The position numbers were made by a program, and so were the translations under genes. Shown here piece by piece: positions 12,401 through 27,400 of a DNA stretch of 64,000 nucleotides. The stretch is from Cyclina sinensis. Lineage: Eukaryota > Mollusca > Bivalvia > Venerida > Veneridae. The notes beneath the pieces are model-generated. The model saw only the letters and a list, made by a program, of their open reading frames with translations. It searched no databases and was not told the origin of the DNA. The stretch's first letter is position 1. Every line of letters starts with the position of its first letter. The DNA lies in the NCBI GenBank assembly GCA_012932295.1, contig JAAONU010000003.1:25716361-25780360 (forward strand), read 5' to 3'.

Positions 12401-15400
12401 CCATATGACCGAGCGCGACTTACATTAAGTATTTATAGTCACGTGTAAGGGTGTACCACGAGCTCAAAACTAAACTCATAAAGTATAATTTCTCACAGCG
12501 CCGCTCAAATTTGTTCGACGGGGTAAATCAAATGTATTCATTTTTGATTTTAAAGTTATCAGAATAAAGGTTAATGACTTTCAAACATTCGAATGTCAAC
12601 GTGTAATCCAATGTAGGTCATTAATGGTGAATGTTTATTCGTGTATATAACATTACATTATTTTCTACAGACCAAAGTCAAAATATTTTCACTTAGCAAA
12701 TCAACAAATAACAAGGTTAAGTGGGATCTCACCACGAAAAACGAGTTATCCCAGAAAGACCGTATTGACTTTGTTAATGATCGGAAGACATTTATCCGTA
12801 AAACATTTCAAATGATTTCAAACAAGCAAAATAAATATTTGGACAAGGTTAGTCAATCGGTGTATTAAAGGGGCGACTGCACTATGAAAGGCGATAATCA
12901 CTACAGATCTTATTTTAAATAACCCAAAACTGTCAGAACAAAGCAGAACGCCTTTTTTCTTTAAATTGACACTTAGAAATTACTAATATTTTGTTTCCGT
13001 CCAACAGGAAGTGACGTGTAAACTATTCGCGCATTAAACGTCACAAAGTCAAGCAGGGTCGCACTGTTTTGCAGAAATCCAGACAAATCTGCATTTAGAG
13101 TTGTCAAACTTGAAAGTGCTTAAGGAAACGTGTTAATTAGTCGACCAAATAATTTGTACATATCTGACCTATCCTCACCTTAAAGTAACCACACTAGAGC
13201 CTGCCAAATTTTTATGACAGCAATTTACTCATTGCGTTATTGACACGCACTGGGTTCATTTGATAATGTTCTGACTTATTCGCGGAAGTCAACTGAGATG
13301 AATAATATTCCGTTCAATAAAACCTAAACTGATGCTGAACTAACATGGCCTGAATAAATTTCGAAACTAATTTGTCGTAATGATCTTATGGAGAAATAAT
13401 GGCAAACTATTTTCAGTCAACATTCTTTCGTTGTCTTGGGTTAACACAGATATTTACAATGCTAATAAAACGAAAATATATGAATTACCTTACATTCATT
13501 GCTGTAATAAAATTACCTCGTAAACAGTTAGAATGAATAGCAATCTAGTGTTTGCTATTGTGCAAATAAAAGGAGATTGTGTAATTTAGGGCATTCTGAT
13601 TTTCGGGTGCAAGTTTTAGCCCCAGGTCGTACATTGAACTAATGTAATAAAGTCATCTTTTCTCCAAATCTTGATAACGCATTTCCATTTTGATGCCTTA
13701 GTTTCAATTAACGGCCAATCTTGTTTGAATTAGGATTTAAACCGGCTTCGCTTTTTATATTTTTGCACACAGCTTAAGGTCATTGAAATATATCTGGTAA
13801 CAATTTAACGATAGCCACGCCATAAAACATTTAGGCGTGTTGAAATTAAATTTTCATAAAATGCTGAGCGTGTTTTAAACGATTGTAACGCTCATTCTTT
13901 ATATCAATGGCAAAGGTGAAAAGATTAAAATGAAAATAACATGTACATTTTGCTTTTAATTTTGTTATTTAGTAACCTTATTCTTAAAATGGCATACGAA
14001 ATACTAGTAATGAGTCTCGGGATAGTAATATAATAAAAAGTTGTCGTTGAAAAAGAGCAAAACTTAGGAACGGTATAACCCTTGTTAACAACCACCTCCA
14101 AGTAGCAAGTGTATAAAGACTTCTAAATGAAATAATTAAACTATAGACCATAAGCTTTATACCCGTGTGGACAGACTATCTGAGATCAGAGACCATTTAC
14201 ACGTGACAGTGGTTTTTGATTTGTGGTACCTGTTGACGGGTTTCACTAAAGTACCAAACGAGAAACAGTCTACATTCGACTCTCCGCTTTTTTCTCACGC
14301 CTCGACTTCCTGTTTCTGCATATTATTAATATAATGCTGCCGAAATGAAATTAAAAGCATCATGTTTTAATCAACTATGAAATAAACATGACGCATTACC
14401 GCACACAGATGGCTATTCCAGTCAAACTTCATTCTACAAAGCAGTAAATTTCTCAAATGTCTTCCTACTATATTATATATAATGTTGCCTTGTTTTTTTA
14501 AGAAACAATACTAAATTAAAATTAACACCCACCAGTTTTGCTAAGTCATGAGATTTCCTTCTGGCCATAAAACCGATTTTTCCCCTTTACTGAGATGGAC
14601 CTCACACTTCACGTATAAAGTTTACCGCAGAATCAGAACAGATTTGTCCCCTTATTTCAGTGTCGTAATCTTCACTCTTTAAGCTTCACGTATAAAGTTT
14701 ACCGCAAAATCAGAACAGATTGGTCTCCTGATTTCAGTGTCATAATCTTCACTCTTTAAGCTTCACGTATACAGTTTACCGCAGAATCAGAACAGATTTA
14801 TCGCCTGATTTCAGTGTGATAATCTTCACACTTTAAGCTTCACAAATAAAGTTTACCGCAAAATCAGAAAAGATTGGTCTCCTGATTTCAGTGACATAAT
14901 CTTCACTCTTTAAGCTTCACGTATAAAGTTTACCGCAGAATCAGAACAGATTGGTCTCCTGATTTCAGTGTCATAATCTTCACTCTTTAAGCTTCACAAA
15001 TAAAGTTTACCGCAGAATCAGAACAGATTGGTCTCCTGATTTCAGTGACATAATTTTCACACTTTAAGCTTCACGTATAAAGTTTACTGCAAGATTAGAA
15101 AAGGTTGGTCTCCTGATTTCAGTGACATAATCTTCACTCTTTAAGCTTCACGTATAAAACTGACAGCAGAATCAGAACAAATTGGTCTCCTGATTTCAGT
15201 GTCATAATCTTCACTCTTTAAGCTTCACGTATAAAGTTTACCGCAGAATCAGAACAGATTTATCGCCTGATTTCAGTGTCATAATCTTCACTCTTTAAGC
15301 TTCACGTATAAAGTTTACCGCAGGATCAGAACAGATTGGTCTCCTGATTTCAGTGTCATAATCTTCACTCTTTAAGCTTCACGTATAAAACTTACAGCAG

Positions 15401-18400
15401 AATCAGAACAGATTGGTCTCCTGATTTCAGTGTCATAATCTTCACTCTGTAAGCTTCACGTATTAAGTTTACCGCAGGATCAGAACAGATTGGTCTCCTG
15501 ATTTCAGTGTCATAGACTTCACTCTGTAAGCTTCACGTATAAAGTTTACCGCAGGATCAGAACAGATTGGTCTCCTGATTTCAGTGTCATATATAATCTT
15601 CACTCTTCAAGCTTCAAGTATAAAGTGTACCGCAGAATCAGAACAGATTGGTCTCCTGATTTCAGTGTCATAGACTTCACTCTGTAAGCTTCACGTATAA
15701 AGTTTACCGCAGAATCAGAACAGTTTTATCGCCTGATTTCAGTGTCATAATCTTCACACTTTAAGCTTCAATTGATAATAATAGAATACGTTTTTATCTC
15801 ATTATCAAAAATAAATTACGCTTATATTCATTGATTCTTTGTTTTCCAAGTAACAAATAGGTCATTTTCTTTATAAGCTTAATTTTTATGTGTGTTGTGT
15901 TTTTTTTTGCCGGTTACTGAGAATAACTCTTATCTCGAACTCTTATGAATTTCGTTGCATTAGAGGCAAGAACTAAGGTGACTGGTTGCATTGTTACATT
16001 GGTCGAATTGCATGACGTCAGATTAACTGAAATCTGTGCTGTCATTACATTTATTGTTGTTACGCATAAGCATTTTTGTTTCATTTCTAATTTCCGTAGC
16101 TTTTTAAAAAGTGTCAGATCTTGCTAAATCTCTCATTTTACCACGTCTTCAGTGAAAGTTATGCTGATGCGAAAACTTCATGCAACATTTAATTACAAAC
16201 ATATTCAGTTTAGTATTTAATTACAAGTACAAAGTTTTCACGGATGAACCAAAGTGGCATCGCGTGCATACAAACAGTAACAATACTTTTCCAGACCCAC
16301 AGCTACACTGATAAAGAGTAAGCTATTATGAACGTACATTTTTGGGGTAATATTTTAACTATAAATAGATTATTTTTTTTCATTCAAAATATCATAGGAA
16401 CGAAGATGTACACTGTGCCATGGGTTTTATATGCTTCTGCTCTCAACATCTGGGCAGAACAACAGAGCTCATCGACAATCATTTGAATCATTATTATAAT
16501 CATTAACATTTTCGTCGTTGTCTTCATCATCGTTGTCACAAACATCATCATCAGCATCGTCGTCTGTTGTCGTCACCATCATCACCATCATCATTTTCAA
16601 AGTCGCCATCATCGGCATCACCAGCGTCATCATCTTTGGAAAGGATAAATGATCTTGAGCTTAGATCAAAATGCCAAAGTTAATATGTCTGGTAATCTGA
16701 TATATAACCATTCTTTCTGTTCCTTGGAAAAGTTCTGTAGTATAGAGATTCATTATCGGCTATTTGTCAGACGTTTTCACTCATCTGCCCCTGTTCCTCA
16801 GAAAGTAAGCGGATCGAAACTAATACAATCTGTGAAGAGTGACACGTGATTAGACCGTCGCGACAGTAAGTCCTTTTAGAGATTGTTAAACGTATGCCTG
16901 TCGTTTATTGGACAATGGAAAATATTCAGTTTAATATTATTTATGGAATAATTTGTAGATTGAACGTCAAGATAAGAAACGGAGTCAAAGAGCGTTTGTA
17001 ACACTATAGCATTTATACCGTTCAAATGTTCAAAATGAAACATTCCCCACTTGAATATTATCAGGTAGTTTGTGGTTTCAACTTTGACATTGAATTGTAT
17101 ATTGTTTGGCTCAAATGTTTACACTGTCATTTATTGGTGATTTTTTTTACTAACGCAGGGTAAATGCACTGAAAAGAAAATGTTTGGAATAGTTTGCACG
17201 TAAAAAATAAATCTCTGTGCCGATCAAGACACGTTCATTTTATTACCAAAGTCTGATAGTTACCTATCTGAATGTCTTCACACGTGCAAAGTTGAAAATT
17301 TTAAAGATTAAAATATGTCGGCTAGAGCTTCTGGTGCAATGTCAAATTTTGAATTACTAATTAAGTCTTTGCAACAAAAACACCTGTCTTAAGAATCCAC
17401 TTTGGTTCAAAGTAAAATCCCTCAGACATAGAAGTAACGCCTACATTACCCCCTTTTCGGTGCAACCATGCTATAAAGGCCTTTTCTTGATCTTACGATT
17501 GTCTCAAGAGTGGTTTCTTTAAAAAGATTGACATATTTAGGTTTTCGTATGCCTGTTATAAGCATGTGACCTGTTTCAGACAGTATTTCCGGTCATTTAA
17601 CAGCTGTCAGGGCTCTGTTAGGATTTAACTGCTGTCAGGTTTCTGTTAAATTTTAACTGCTGTCAGGGCTCTATTAGGGTTTAACTGTTGTCGGGGTTCT
17701 GTTAGGGTTTAACTGCTATCAGAATTCTGTAAGGAATTAACTGCTGTGAGGAATCTGTTAGGGTTTAACTGCTGACAAGGTTCTGTTAGGGTTTAACTGC
17801 TGTCAGGAATCTGTTAGGGTTTAATTGCTGACAGGGTTCTGTTAGGGCCTAACTGCTGTCAGGAATCTGTTAAGGTTTAACTGCTGTCAGGAATCTGTTA
17901 GGGTTTGACTGCTGTAAGGAATCTGTTAGGGTTTAACTGCTGACAAGATTCTGTTAGGGTTTAACTGCTGTCAGGAATCTGTTAGGGTTTAACTGCTGAC
18001 AAGGTTCTGTTAGGGTTTAACTGCTGTCAGGAATCTGTTAGGGTTTAACTGCTGACAAGGTTCTGTTAGGGTTTAACTGCTGTCAGGAATCTGTTAGGGT
18101 TTAACAGCTGTCAGTAATCTGTTAGGGTTTAACTGCTGACAAGATTCTGTTAGGGTTTAACTGCTGTCAGGAATCTGTTAGGGTTTAACTGCTGACAAGG
18201 TTCTGTTAGGGTTTAACTGCTGTCAGGAATCTGTTAGGGTTTAACAGCTGTCAGTAATCTGTTAGGGTTTAACAGCTGTCAGTAATCTGTAAGGGTTTAA
18301 CTGCTGACAAAGTTCTGTTAGGGTTTAACTGCTGTCAGGAATCTGTTAGGGTTTAACAGCTGTCAGTAATCTGTTAGGGTTTAACTGCTGACAAGGTTCT

Positions 18401-21400
18401 GTTAGGGTTTAACTGCTGTCAGGAATCTGTTAGGGTTTAACTGCTGACAAGGTTCTGTTAGGGTTTAACTGCTGTCAGGAATCTGTTAGGGTTTAACAGC
18501 TGTCAGTAATCTGTTAGGGTTTAACTGCTGACAAGGTTCTGTTAGGGTTTAACTGCTGTCAGAAATCTGTAAGGGTTTAACAGCTGTCAAGAATCTGTTA
18601 GGGTTTAACTGCTGTCAGGAATCTGTTAGGGTTAAACTGCTGACAAGGTTCTGTTAGGGTTTTACTGATGTCAGGAATCTGTTAGCGTTTAACAGCTGTC
18701 AGTAATCTGTTAGGGTTTAACTGCTGTCAGGAATCTGTTAGGGTTTAAATGCTGTCAGGGTTCTGTTAGGGATACATACTAGTTGGGTTTATGATTACCT
18801 ACAAAGGGCTAAACTTCTATATACATTTCATTCCTTACGCCTTTTTCTATGTCTGTGAAATAATTTGCGACCTTCAAGCAGGCTTTTTGAAGTTTTGAAC
18901 CGTGTAATACTTCATTTCCAAACTTACACTGTAGGTCTGACTTTGTGCCAAGTTCATTAACACGTGGATGGATTTCACATTCAAAAGTTAAAAAGAGATT
19001 TTTTTTCTAGAAAAGAAGACTGTTAAACTCTTTGCCAAGTTTGCCAACTTTGTTCAAGCTTTTCACTTGAATTGCAAAACAAGTATAAGTAGAAAAAAAG
19101 GCATAAATCAGTTTAGATGCACAATAATTTTGTCATGTACACGCTATTAAGATAGTTGTGTTACCTAACGAATTTAAGATAGTTTGCTAAGAAGGTTTGG
19201 AATTCTTTAAAAGAAACATGGAAAATTTTCAAAAATTTGGCGGCGATACAAATATTTGCAAAATAAAGTATCGATCTTAAGGAAAGCAATATACATCATC
19301 TGAGCCAGCTGTTTATAAATTCTTTCGAACAGAAAAATGTACGTAAATAACGTTTTGGATATTCGAAAACTATTAAGAGAGAAAATGAATTTTATTTTGT
19401 TCTCTGGGGGTAAAAACGTGTTTAAGCAGTAAAAAAGAGACAGAAGTATAATAATTGCAGCCCTTGTTTCCCTTTGCAGTTAAAATGCATTTTAACATTT
19501 GGAGATGTTAATTTAATACATGCACTTCGAATTCCTTTTGATGCTTAAAACATTTGAAACATTCTCAGTTCTTTCGTTGCAAGTTTTTTTTGGGTTTTGT
19601 CTGAAATGGAGTACAGTACACTGCACCTCATGACCTGCCCTGCTTACAAATTCTTTTTGTTTAAGACGGTTTAAAGAGGGCTTCGTAAAAAGTTTTGCAA
19701 AACATATCAGGACAATATTTTACGACGGAGTTTATATCGCATGAGAGTGCGTTTGTACAATTTTATAGAGGTTTATCTCGAGCTTTTCTTTCCTCTGACA
19801 TATTGCCCATGAAATAGAAACTATTTCCTATCAGAATAACCTGATAAAACAGGCAGAAACAAATACATTAAACTTAATATGCTCTTTTCATTTGCTTATA
19901 AATTGACCCGTGCATACCCGTGCATTATGTACTTGTGAACAAAAGAAGATAGCGTATGTGCAAAAAATCACTGTTGGCAAGGTGTTATCGAAGAACGCGA
20001 TTACGGGCGTGTACAACGTGTTGTGACGATAGGGATTATAGCATTTATAAGTAGGGAGGGTGATTTGGATTAAGATAGATGGCGTAATGTCAAGACTATC
20101 AGGTAAAACACGTCTCACTTATCGCAAGCCATCAACTTTTGGCGCCTGAAATGTCATGCTCCTTTGGGAGTCCAGAGACGTTGTGTTTTACTGTAAATGA
20201 CAATTTTGAATAGCTTATTCGTCAGTTCTCAGAAAGATTTGGCGCGAAAATAGATAACAAATAGTCGACGCAAGAAAATTTCAAGTTTTCAAAGATAGTT
20301 CCATTTCACATATTCTAAACTATTAATCGAGACAAATTACACTTTAAAAAGATGTTGTCATTTACATGAAAACTCCATAACAGTTCCTCTTGTATTATCT
20401 CACACTAAATAGCATTTTTGACAACATTTACCTCATTAAATTAAAAAAAAACGCATAATTTCATTTTAGCAAAAGTACTCCGTGAACACGCAAAATTTTC
20501 TGCGATTTCATCCTAACGTAACATTTGGTCCTCATTCATAAATATGCACAAATAGTTCCGACAGTTTACTGCTATTTTATTGCTCTTGTAGACAAACTTG
20601 ATCCAAATCCTTGTCGCACCGTATAATCATTTACAAGCCTACATAAAAAGAACGCTAGTCATGGTAGATGTAATGTTCATTAAAGTCTTAATAATATATA
20701 TTTTTAGAAGCCATTTAGATTTTTACTTTCCATAAATTGAAGAGAAATAGGCCATTTAACCGGTCTCTGTAATTAACGTGGAACATTTTGAAATGGCGAA
20801 AGCTGAATGAATAATCTTAAATTAATAAGAAGCATTATAAACAAGACGTAAGTCTGTATTTAGATTAATGATATTGTTCTGTTTATATTAATGTATCTAT
20901 GATTACTATTTAATAATAATTATTTTTTTCATACTTGAGGTTACATAAAATCCGAAAATGCGGCCAGACATTATTCAGAATGTCGTCTGCAATTTTTTTG
21001 TGACATAGTTTTTGTGTGTAAAAATGATATACAAGGAAATTATCAATGAAAAACTGCGTTAACATTATTGACGGAGACATAGACACGGGCTTCTATCAGG
21101 CAATTTGTTGAGATGGAAGATAAGTTTATAATGCCTTAGAAAAAAGTTCCGGAATCTATTAAACATGATTTGTTGCGCCCAGGTTTTATGCAGGAGAAAA
21201 TCTTCGCTGATAATTGACGCTGATAAAACTTCAGGGATTTTCAGCTGGTAAAAATCAGGATTTGAAACGAGGTGCATTCTGAAAAGTGGCGAGATTTATC
21301 CTGTTCTGGAATTATTCAAAACATTCAAATAAAAAAAGGAAATGACGTCATTTAATAAATGTCTTAAATAATAGATTGCATTCTTTTGCAAATTAAATTT

Positions 21401-24400
21401 CGAAGAAGTAGCAGAATATTTTGAATAATAATGGCATTAAATGCATTCTAAAATTTTAAAGATCCTATATAAAATCATTTAATATAAGTATAAGTAATAA
21501 AATACTTATCATAACCTTCTGTACAATAGAAAACAATTTTAACGAAGGTAAACATGTGGTAATGATTTGGGCTAATGCAATCTTGTAAGAGGCCCTATCA
21601 CTTGGCACTTTTTTCTTGAACATACTCTGGAATTGCTGGAAGTTAAATTCGCTTCATTTCATTTGTCAAAAAGGAATACTAACGTATTCTACAGACTTTC
21701 AAATTATAGCGTTACTATTTCTGAATTTCTGAACAAAATATATTGGCCTTGTTAAACAGACGTAATTGAATAGAAACATTATAAAAACACATTGTTGTGC
21801 TGAACAGGTTGTTGCGGGCTTCGTTACAGGCCAATAAAGGAAAAAAAGTTTAACAAGTAATTTCATAGCCAATACTATAAGAAGCCTTTTCAACAACCCC
21901 ATTTCTTCTGAAGGAGGAATCAGTGAAAAGCGATGGTATGCACAAAAACTGCATCTATTTTTAGACTTCATATACCACCTGTAACAAAAGAGTAATTTCC
22001 TTTCGTATTATTTTTCAGTATGTACGACAACGGGGCCTCTGGGAATGATCACGGGGGAGATAAAGGACTGGCAGATCACGGCGTCGTCTGCGTACCCGTA
22101 CGAATGGGACAATAAATGTCGAGAAAAATATGCCCGGGTCTACCTAGAGAACAAATATGGCTGGTGTGCAAAGTACAAATCCGCCTCGGAATGGCTTCAA
22201 GTTGACCTTGGTGTTGCTTCAAGGGTAAGACCTCAAACGAGACAAAGGCATTTACCTTAGTTACAAACATTTCTATATACCTCGTATACATTTATTTTTG
22301 AATATGATTGCTTTAGACGTAAATTTTTCTATCAAGTTAAATTAGAAAAGTATGTGCTGGTCAAATTTGGTACTAGGTAATACGGTACTAATAAGCTTCT
22401 TTTTGTACCAGACAAGCAAATTACGTATGTAGATTAAGCATCCAAATTAAATGCATTTACGTGTTGAGCAATTTTTGAAAACAACGTGCGTCAGTGGCAT
22501 ATTAACTCTTGTGCTAAATCATGACGTTTTTGGCTCCAACCATCATACCCCTAAATTCCAAAAATTACAGAAACGCTCAAAATATCGCTACATATATATA
22601 ACCATGAAAGTATTGATAACGAAATCAATTATCTAATTTAACGTCTCGTTTATGTTAACCCAAATAACCTGAATAAAAAGGTCCCAGTAAAAGCGCAAAT
22701 GTGAAAGTAAATAAATTGTTTGGTCTATACCTTGAAACACTTACATAGACAAACAGTCTAGAGTGTGACTTTCGCTTTCTTTGAAGCTCTGTGATTCAAG
22801 GGCTTTGTTTTCATCTAAGGTTGAGCAACAGAAAACTCTATCTTATTCTCATTAACCTGATTCGACCGAGATCATAAAAAATTGTTGCCCGTAAATCAAA
22901 GATTAGATCTAAGCCAAAAAGTTAACCGTGTTTTAACTTGTTTATTATCGTGTACATTCAAAATTAGTTAATTAACTTCTGGTGCACCTTTTGCAAATGT
23001 ATTTAACCTATTTTCTCGTGTAAATTCGCAATTAGCTCATTGATATTCCTATTTGTAAAATAAAATAAAATGCAACGTTTTTTTTTTCAGTGTTGCTTTA
23101 AACTCAAACATTTATTTCCTTAAGCTTACAAAACATAATCTTTCTTGAGTTAAGCATTAAGCGACTGGCTCACAGATGGTTCGACGATGTATAAAAAAGA
23201 AAATGTTTATATATGTAAAAGTTCTGGTTATAGTCGTGAAGAATATATCTAAACTAGGTTACTGTCTCAGTTTTTGATACAGAAATACATCATAATATAA
23301 AGTTTTTCAAACTTTTATCTGTCAAAAAAATGCCCCGTTAGTCACGGAGTAGGTACTTTGTTTATACTGTTAATTTTGACATTTTTAAAGAACATTCCAT
23401 AGTGGCTGAGTGGTCTACATCGCTACTCCGAATTTTACTGACCTGAAGGGCATGACTTCCAATCCTGTTAAGATCAAATTCTTTTTCTACAGTTTTTATA
23501 ACGTATAGAAGCATAAAATTATGTTTTTTTTTATCGTATATTAATCTTCTCCTTAATTTTAAAGAAAAAAACTAAATTCTGTGACTCAGTCGCTTTAAAC
23601 CATGTAATTGGAACATTGATTTGTAAGTTTGAGACTATTTGACTTTGTTTATAATTTCTAGCCTTGACTTTACATTGGTACAGTATTGTTACACAGTTCG
23701 ACAGACATGGGGTATTAAAACGTAGGAAAGCTCAAACATTAAACATTTACCCGGGGAAAAAACACTGACAGTCAAATGACTGAAACTTAATCTAGCAACC
23801 GAAGGCTATTGCCAACTTGAATAATTTGCCTGGTTGACTTTTAATGCGTTTAATAAAGTATTTAAACGGCTGTCTATTTGAACAAATTTTAATGGTTTCC
23901 AGACTTTCTCTGTTTTTTTTTTGTACCTGCTCTTATTTCATTGCTTTTATCACAGTTTCTTTTTTGACTGAAAATTCGGTCACCCTTGGAATCTTTGGGC
24001 AAAAAAGCACACTAGATATTTTATCATCTTTTACTTTCATAAAATTAAAGATAATAGAAAACCTAACATAACTGATACTTTTTTAGCTTAGCTAACTTTA
24101 AATTGTTGATTGTTAACATATGAATCCCGGTTTATATTTTTGTTCAAGTTTCTATATTGGACGGCACAAAAGAGTTCAAGATATACTTAGTAATGATTAA
24201 TGGCCGGAAAGTTATAAAACCTATACACCCATGTAAATGTGATTTTTGTACCAATTTCTGTAATTTTCAAAACATAAAATTGTCTAACTTTCCTAATAAA
24301 TTTAAAGTAATTGGGTCCCTAAACCCTATTCTATATTTTAGAGTAGATATTAGCATTCTAAAAATATTTCAACATCAGTGATTCGTTGTGTGGAAAGATA

Positions 24401-27400
24401 TGTTCAAAATCATTGAGATTAAACAAATTCTGACTAAATTTTAATAATACCTGTATCGATAGGCACTGAAACAGCCTGCAAATATTAAGGGACAGGCTTT
24501 ATCTATACGTTTGTTATCCGAAGCATGGCTTAGCCAGAGTCTCTACCATTTAACGGAAATATGTGGTAAATTTTCTAGTACGATAAATTGATATCCAGTC
24601 ATGAAAAAAGACAAAGTTTATCCCTGAAAATGTTCAAACTAGTTGACGAAGCTATCATAGCGAATTAGAATTTTAAAGTTTGTAAAATTAATACATCGCG
24701 AAAATGCATGATTTAACAGGTCATTTGTACTATTCATCAATCTCTTTTGCTGAAATGTGAGGTCACGTTTGAAAGCGATGTCTTTTTGCCAAAGGGGTGC
24801 ACTTGATAAAAATCCTTTAAATAGACGGTAGACGTTTTTGAGTGCAGGAATTCACAAACATGTGAACATTTGTTTGATAACATTGTTAATAGAAAACTTG
24901 TCTCAGATAAATTGTAAACGAGAGAGACTATTTGAGTTTCGTGTGATCGTAAAACATGTTGTTTTCTTATCTCGGCATTTTGTATTCGAAACTTCCTATT
25001 TTGAACACACTAATTCGAATGCCAGGAATAGTTTGAATCTTTAATGGATATCTTTATTGACGTAAAAATTAATGGGCTTTCAACATTTAACAGAGCCGAA
25101 AAGAAAAATGCAATTCACGACAGATTCAGATAAAATACACGTCTGACATAGGAGAAGATATGGTGCTCCATCAGGGTCATCCCTCTAGTATTAATAGTTT
25201 TTCCTAAAATTAATGTTTGGAATTGTTGTGATTTAGAACTTAGATTTTAGCCCCTAAAAATGAAACATTTGACAGGAACTACGCAATTCGGAATAAAATT
25301 AGTGTTGATGTTGTTGAGACATATGCAACTTAGTTTTGTAATTTCCTTATCAAATAAGGACGTTGCATAATTTGATTGATACGGACATTATATAATATAA
25401 AGGGAGAATGCAGAATAGCGCTAAATGATAACCGCCGATGTATTACTTACCAGATAAGAAACGAGACACACATGTGAGTTTTTCTTTCACTTGTCGTCAG
25501 TAAGAAAATTGGCCCGGGTTGTTCTCATAATTGAAAAACATGACGCAAACATTTAGCGAAGAACGTTTAACACATCATCACACAGAATCAATGATTTACT
25601 GATAAATGTTACTTTAACATAATGTGTGATGAAAAACGACCGACAATCAAAGATGAAAGCGCCCATCAGGAAAAAGCAGTCAGCGCAACAAAGAGATGAT
25701 AGGAAAAAATATTTATGAGTGTGAAAGTAGTCAATTAGCATTGCTCGAGGACGGTACAAGACGTCACTGATGAAATGTCAAAATGTAACATTACAAAAGA
25801 CGGCTAGAAACACAATAATGAGGAAAAAAACAAACTATGTGATATACTGTTGCCTACAGTTTTATTCCATCAACCCTTTTTGAAGACCACCACGACAAAT
25901 TCAAAGTTTAAAATATTCTATGACAGGTCTTGTGTTTCTTGTAAACAGCCAAAATCCGTATTTTAGAAAGAAATCACTAGTATTGGCGATGCGGCTTTGC
26001 CTTTTTTAACACTTGAAGCTGTGGCCTTAAGAAAAACTTTGAGTTTCCAGGTCACGCTGTGCACAATGGGCTGCAAGTTGCACTTGCTTTGTTTTGAAAA
26101 CTATAAAACCTACAAAGACATGTCACATGTCATATAACTTTTGTCACAAGTCAGAAATTAATCTAAAATTAATTACTATTTTACTTTATCAAACGTGTCG
26201 CTTTTAACACAGTCGTGGTTAAGAAATGAACAATAGCAGTAAGAATAATTGACGCGTCAGATAGAGTTGTGGCAAAGCACGAATTTAACTTTAATGTCAT
26301 AAGACACAATAATACTTTCACAAAGTAATAAGTACAGAATTTATGAGAATATGTAGGTCAGTTTTTCCATTAAAATGCACTATTTGGTGCATGTTTTATA
26401 CAGCGTGTGCAGGTAATAAAGGGAACAAAAGTCGTCAGGAGACAAAGTGCATTTAAGAAACGAGAAAATGCATGTTTGCTTTTTCATTTTCACTCTGAAC
26501 TGAAGAGCGGATCGTGGCTTGATTCGCAGTTGGGAAGCCTTTTGCTAAAGATTGCTAATAAATAACTATATTTAGAAATTTAAAAAGAAAGGAAAGAGAT
26601 GCTTATCCTATCACCCGAATTTGAAAATAGAAGGATGTCTGAAAAATATACCTTCCGGTTACAATTATATTCTATTAAATACTCGCAATTATATACATGT
26701 ATGTACTAATGATCAAAGTTCACTTTAAGAACGATTCAGAAAGAGTGCAAAGTTTACGTCACGTTTGATGACGTCTCTGCCAATATGTCCAAACTTTTTT
26801 CCACGACAGAGTTGTTACAAAAATGGCTGCCAAAGCGGGACCCACCGCAGAGCAGACGATTAGTTTCGAAACGGGTGATGACGTCATTTCTATAAATAGA
26901 AAATTTTGCATGAAATAACGAGACCTATTCAACATTATGTACAGTAAAACATCTAGGAGCATCAGGTGTTTCTGCAATTCAACTTTAAGAGTATAAGAGC
27001 TTGTGGATTAGTTATGCTGTTACTATGGCAACACATCTTGAAACTATACAGTAAAAGTTATCTTAAATGTACCAAGAACGGTTAACATGGACACATGTTT
27101 GGAATAAAAGCCGTAAACCTTTATGTCGTTAAAAATTTCCTGGTGGTTAAGAATCAGGATACAGTGGCTAAGATGAATTAAACACTTTAAGACGAGTATT
27201 TCTTTACTTCTACGTTGTTCTAAGCACATTATTCAGTTGAATAAGCTACAACAATTAAGCAATATCCTGACTTTGCTAAATATATAAAGAAAATTTCTAT
27301 CTATTCACACTGGTCCACTTATTATTCAATAAATCTGGAAGATGAACGCACTGAGAAGGGCGCCACCTGTTGTTCAGGACAATAGAATCATAAACCTTTC

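Larger units (their letters stand above)
2197..14606 (+). other. Intron 1, left part
   Basis: AT-rich, no exon-like or protein-like segment recognised on either strand. It holds the GA microsatellite at 3361, a GATGATGA-rich patch near 6278-6310, the shared word TGTCGTCTGCAGCAAA at 5742 and 8662, a small hairpin near 8108-8130 and an NRF-1-like site at 11483. Confidence 0.6.

Noticed and set aside
17594..18771. Possible interstitial telomere because of TTAGGG
   Set aside because: There is only one hexamer per 28-base unit and the remainder is unrelated; it is a satellite, not a telomeric tract.
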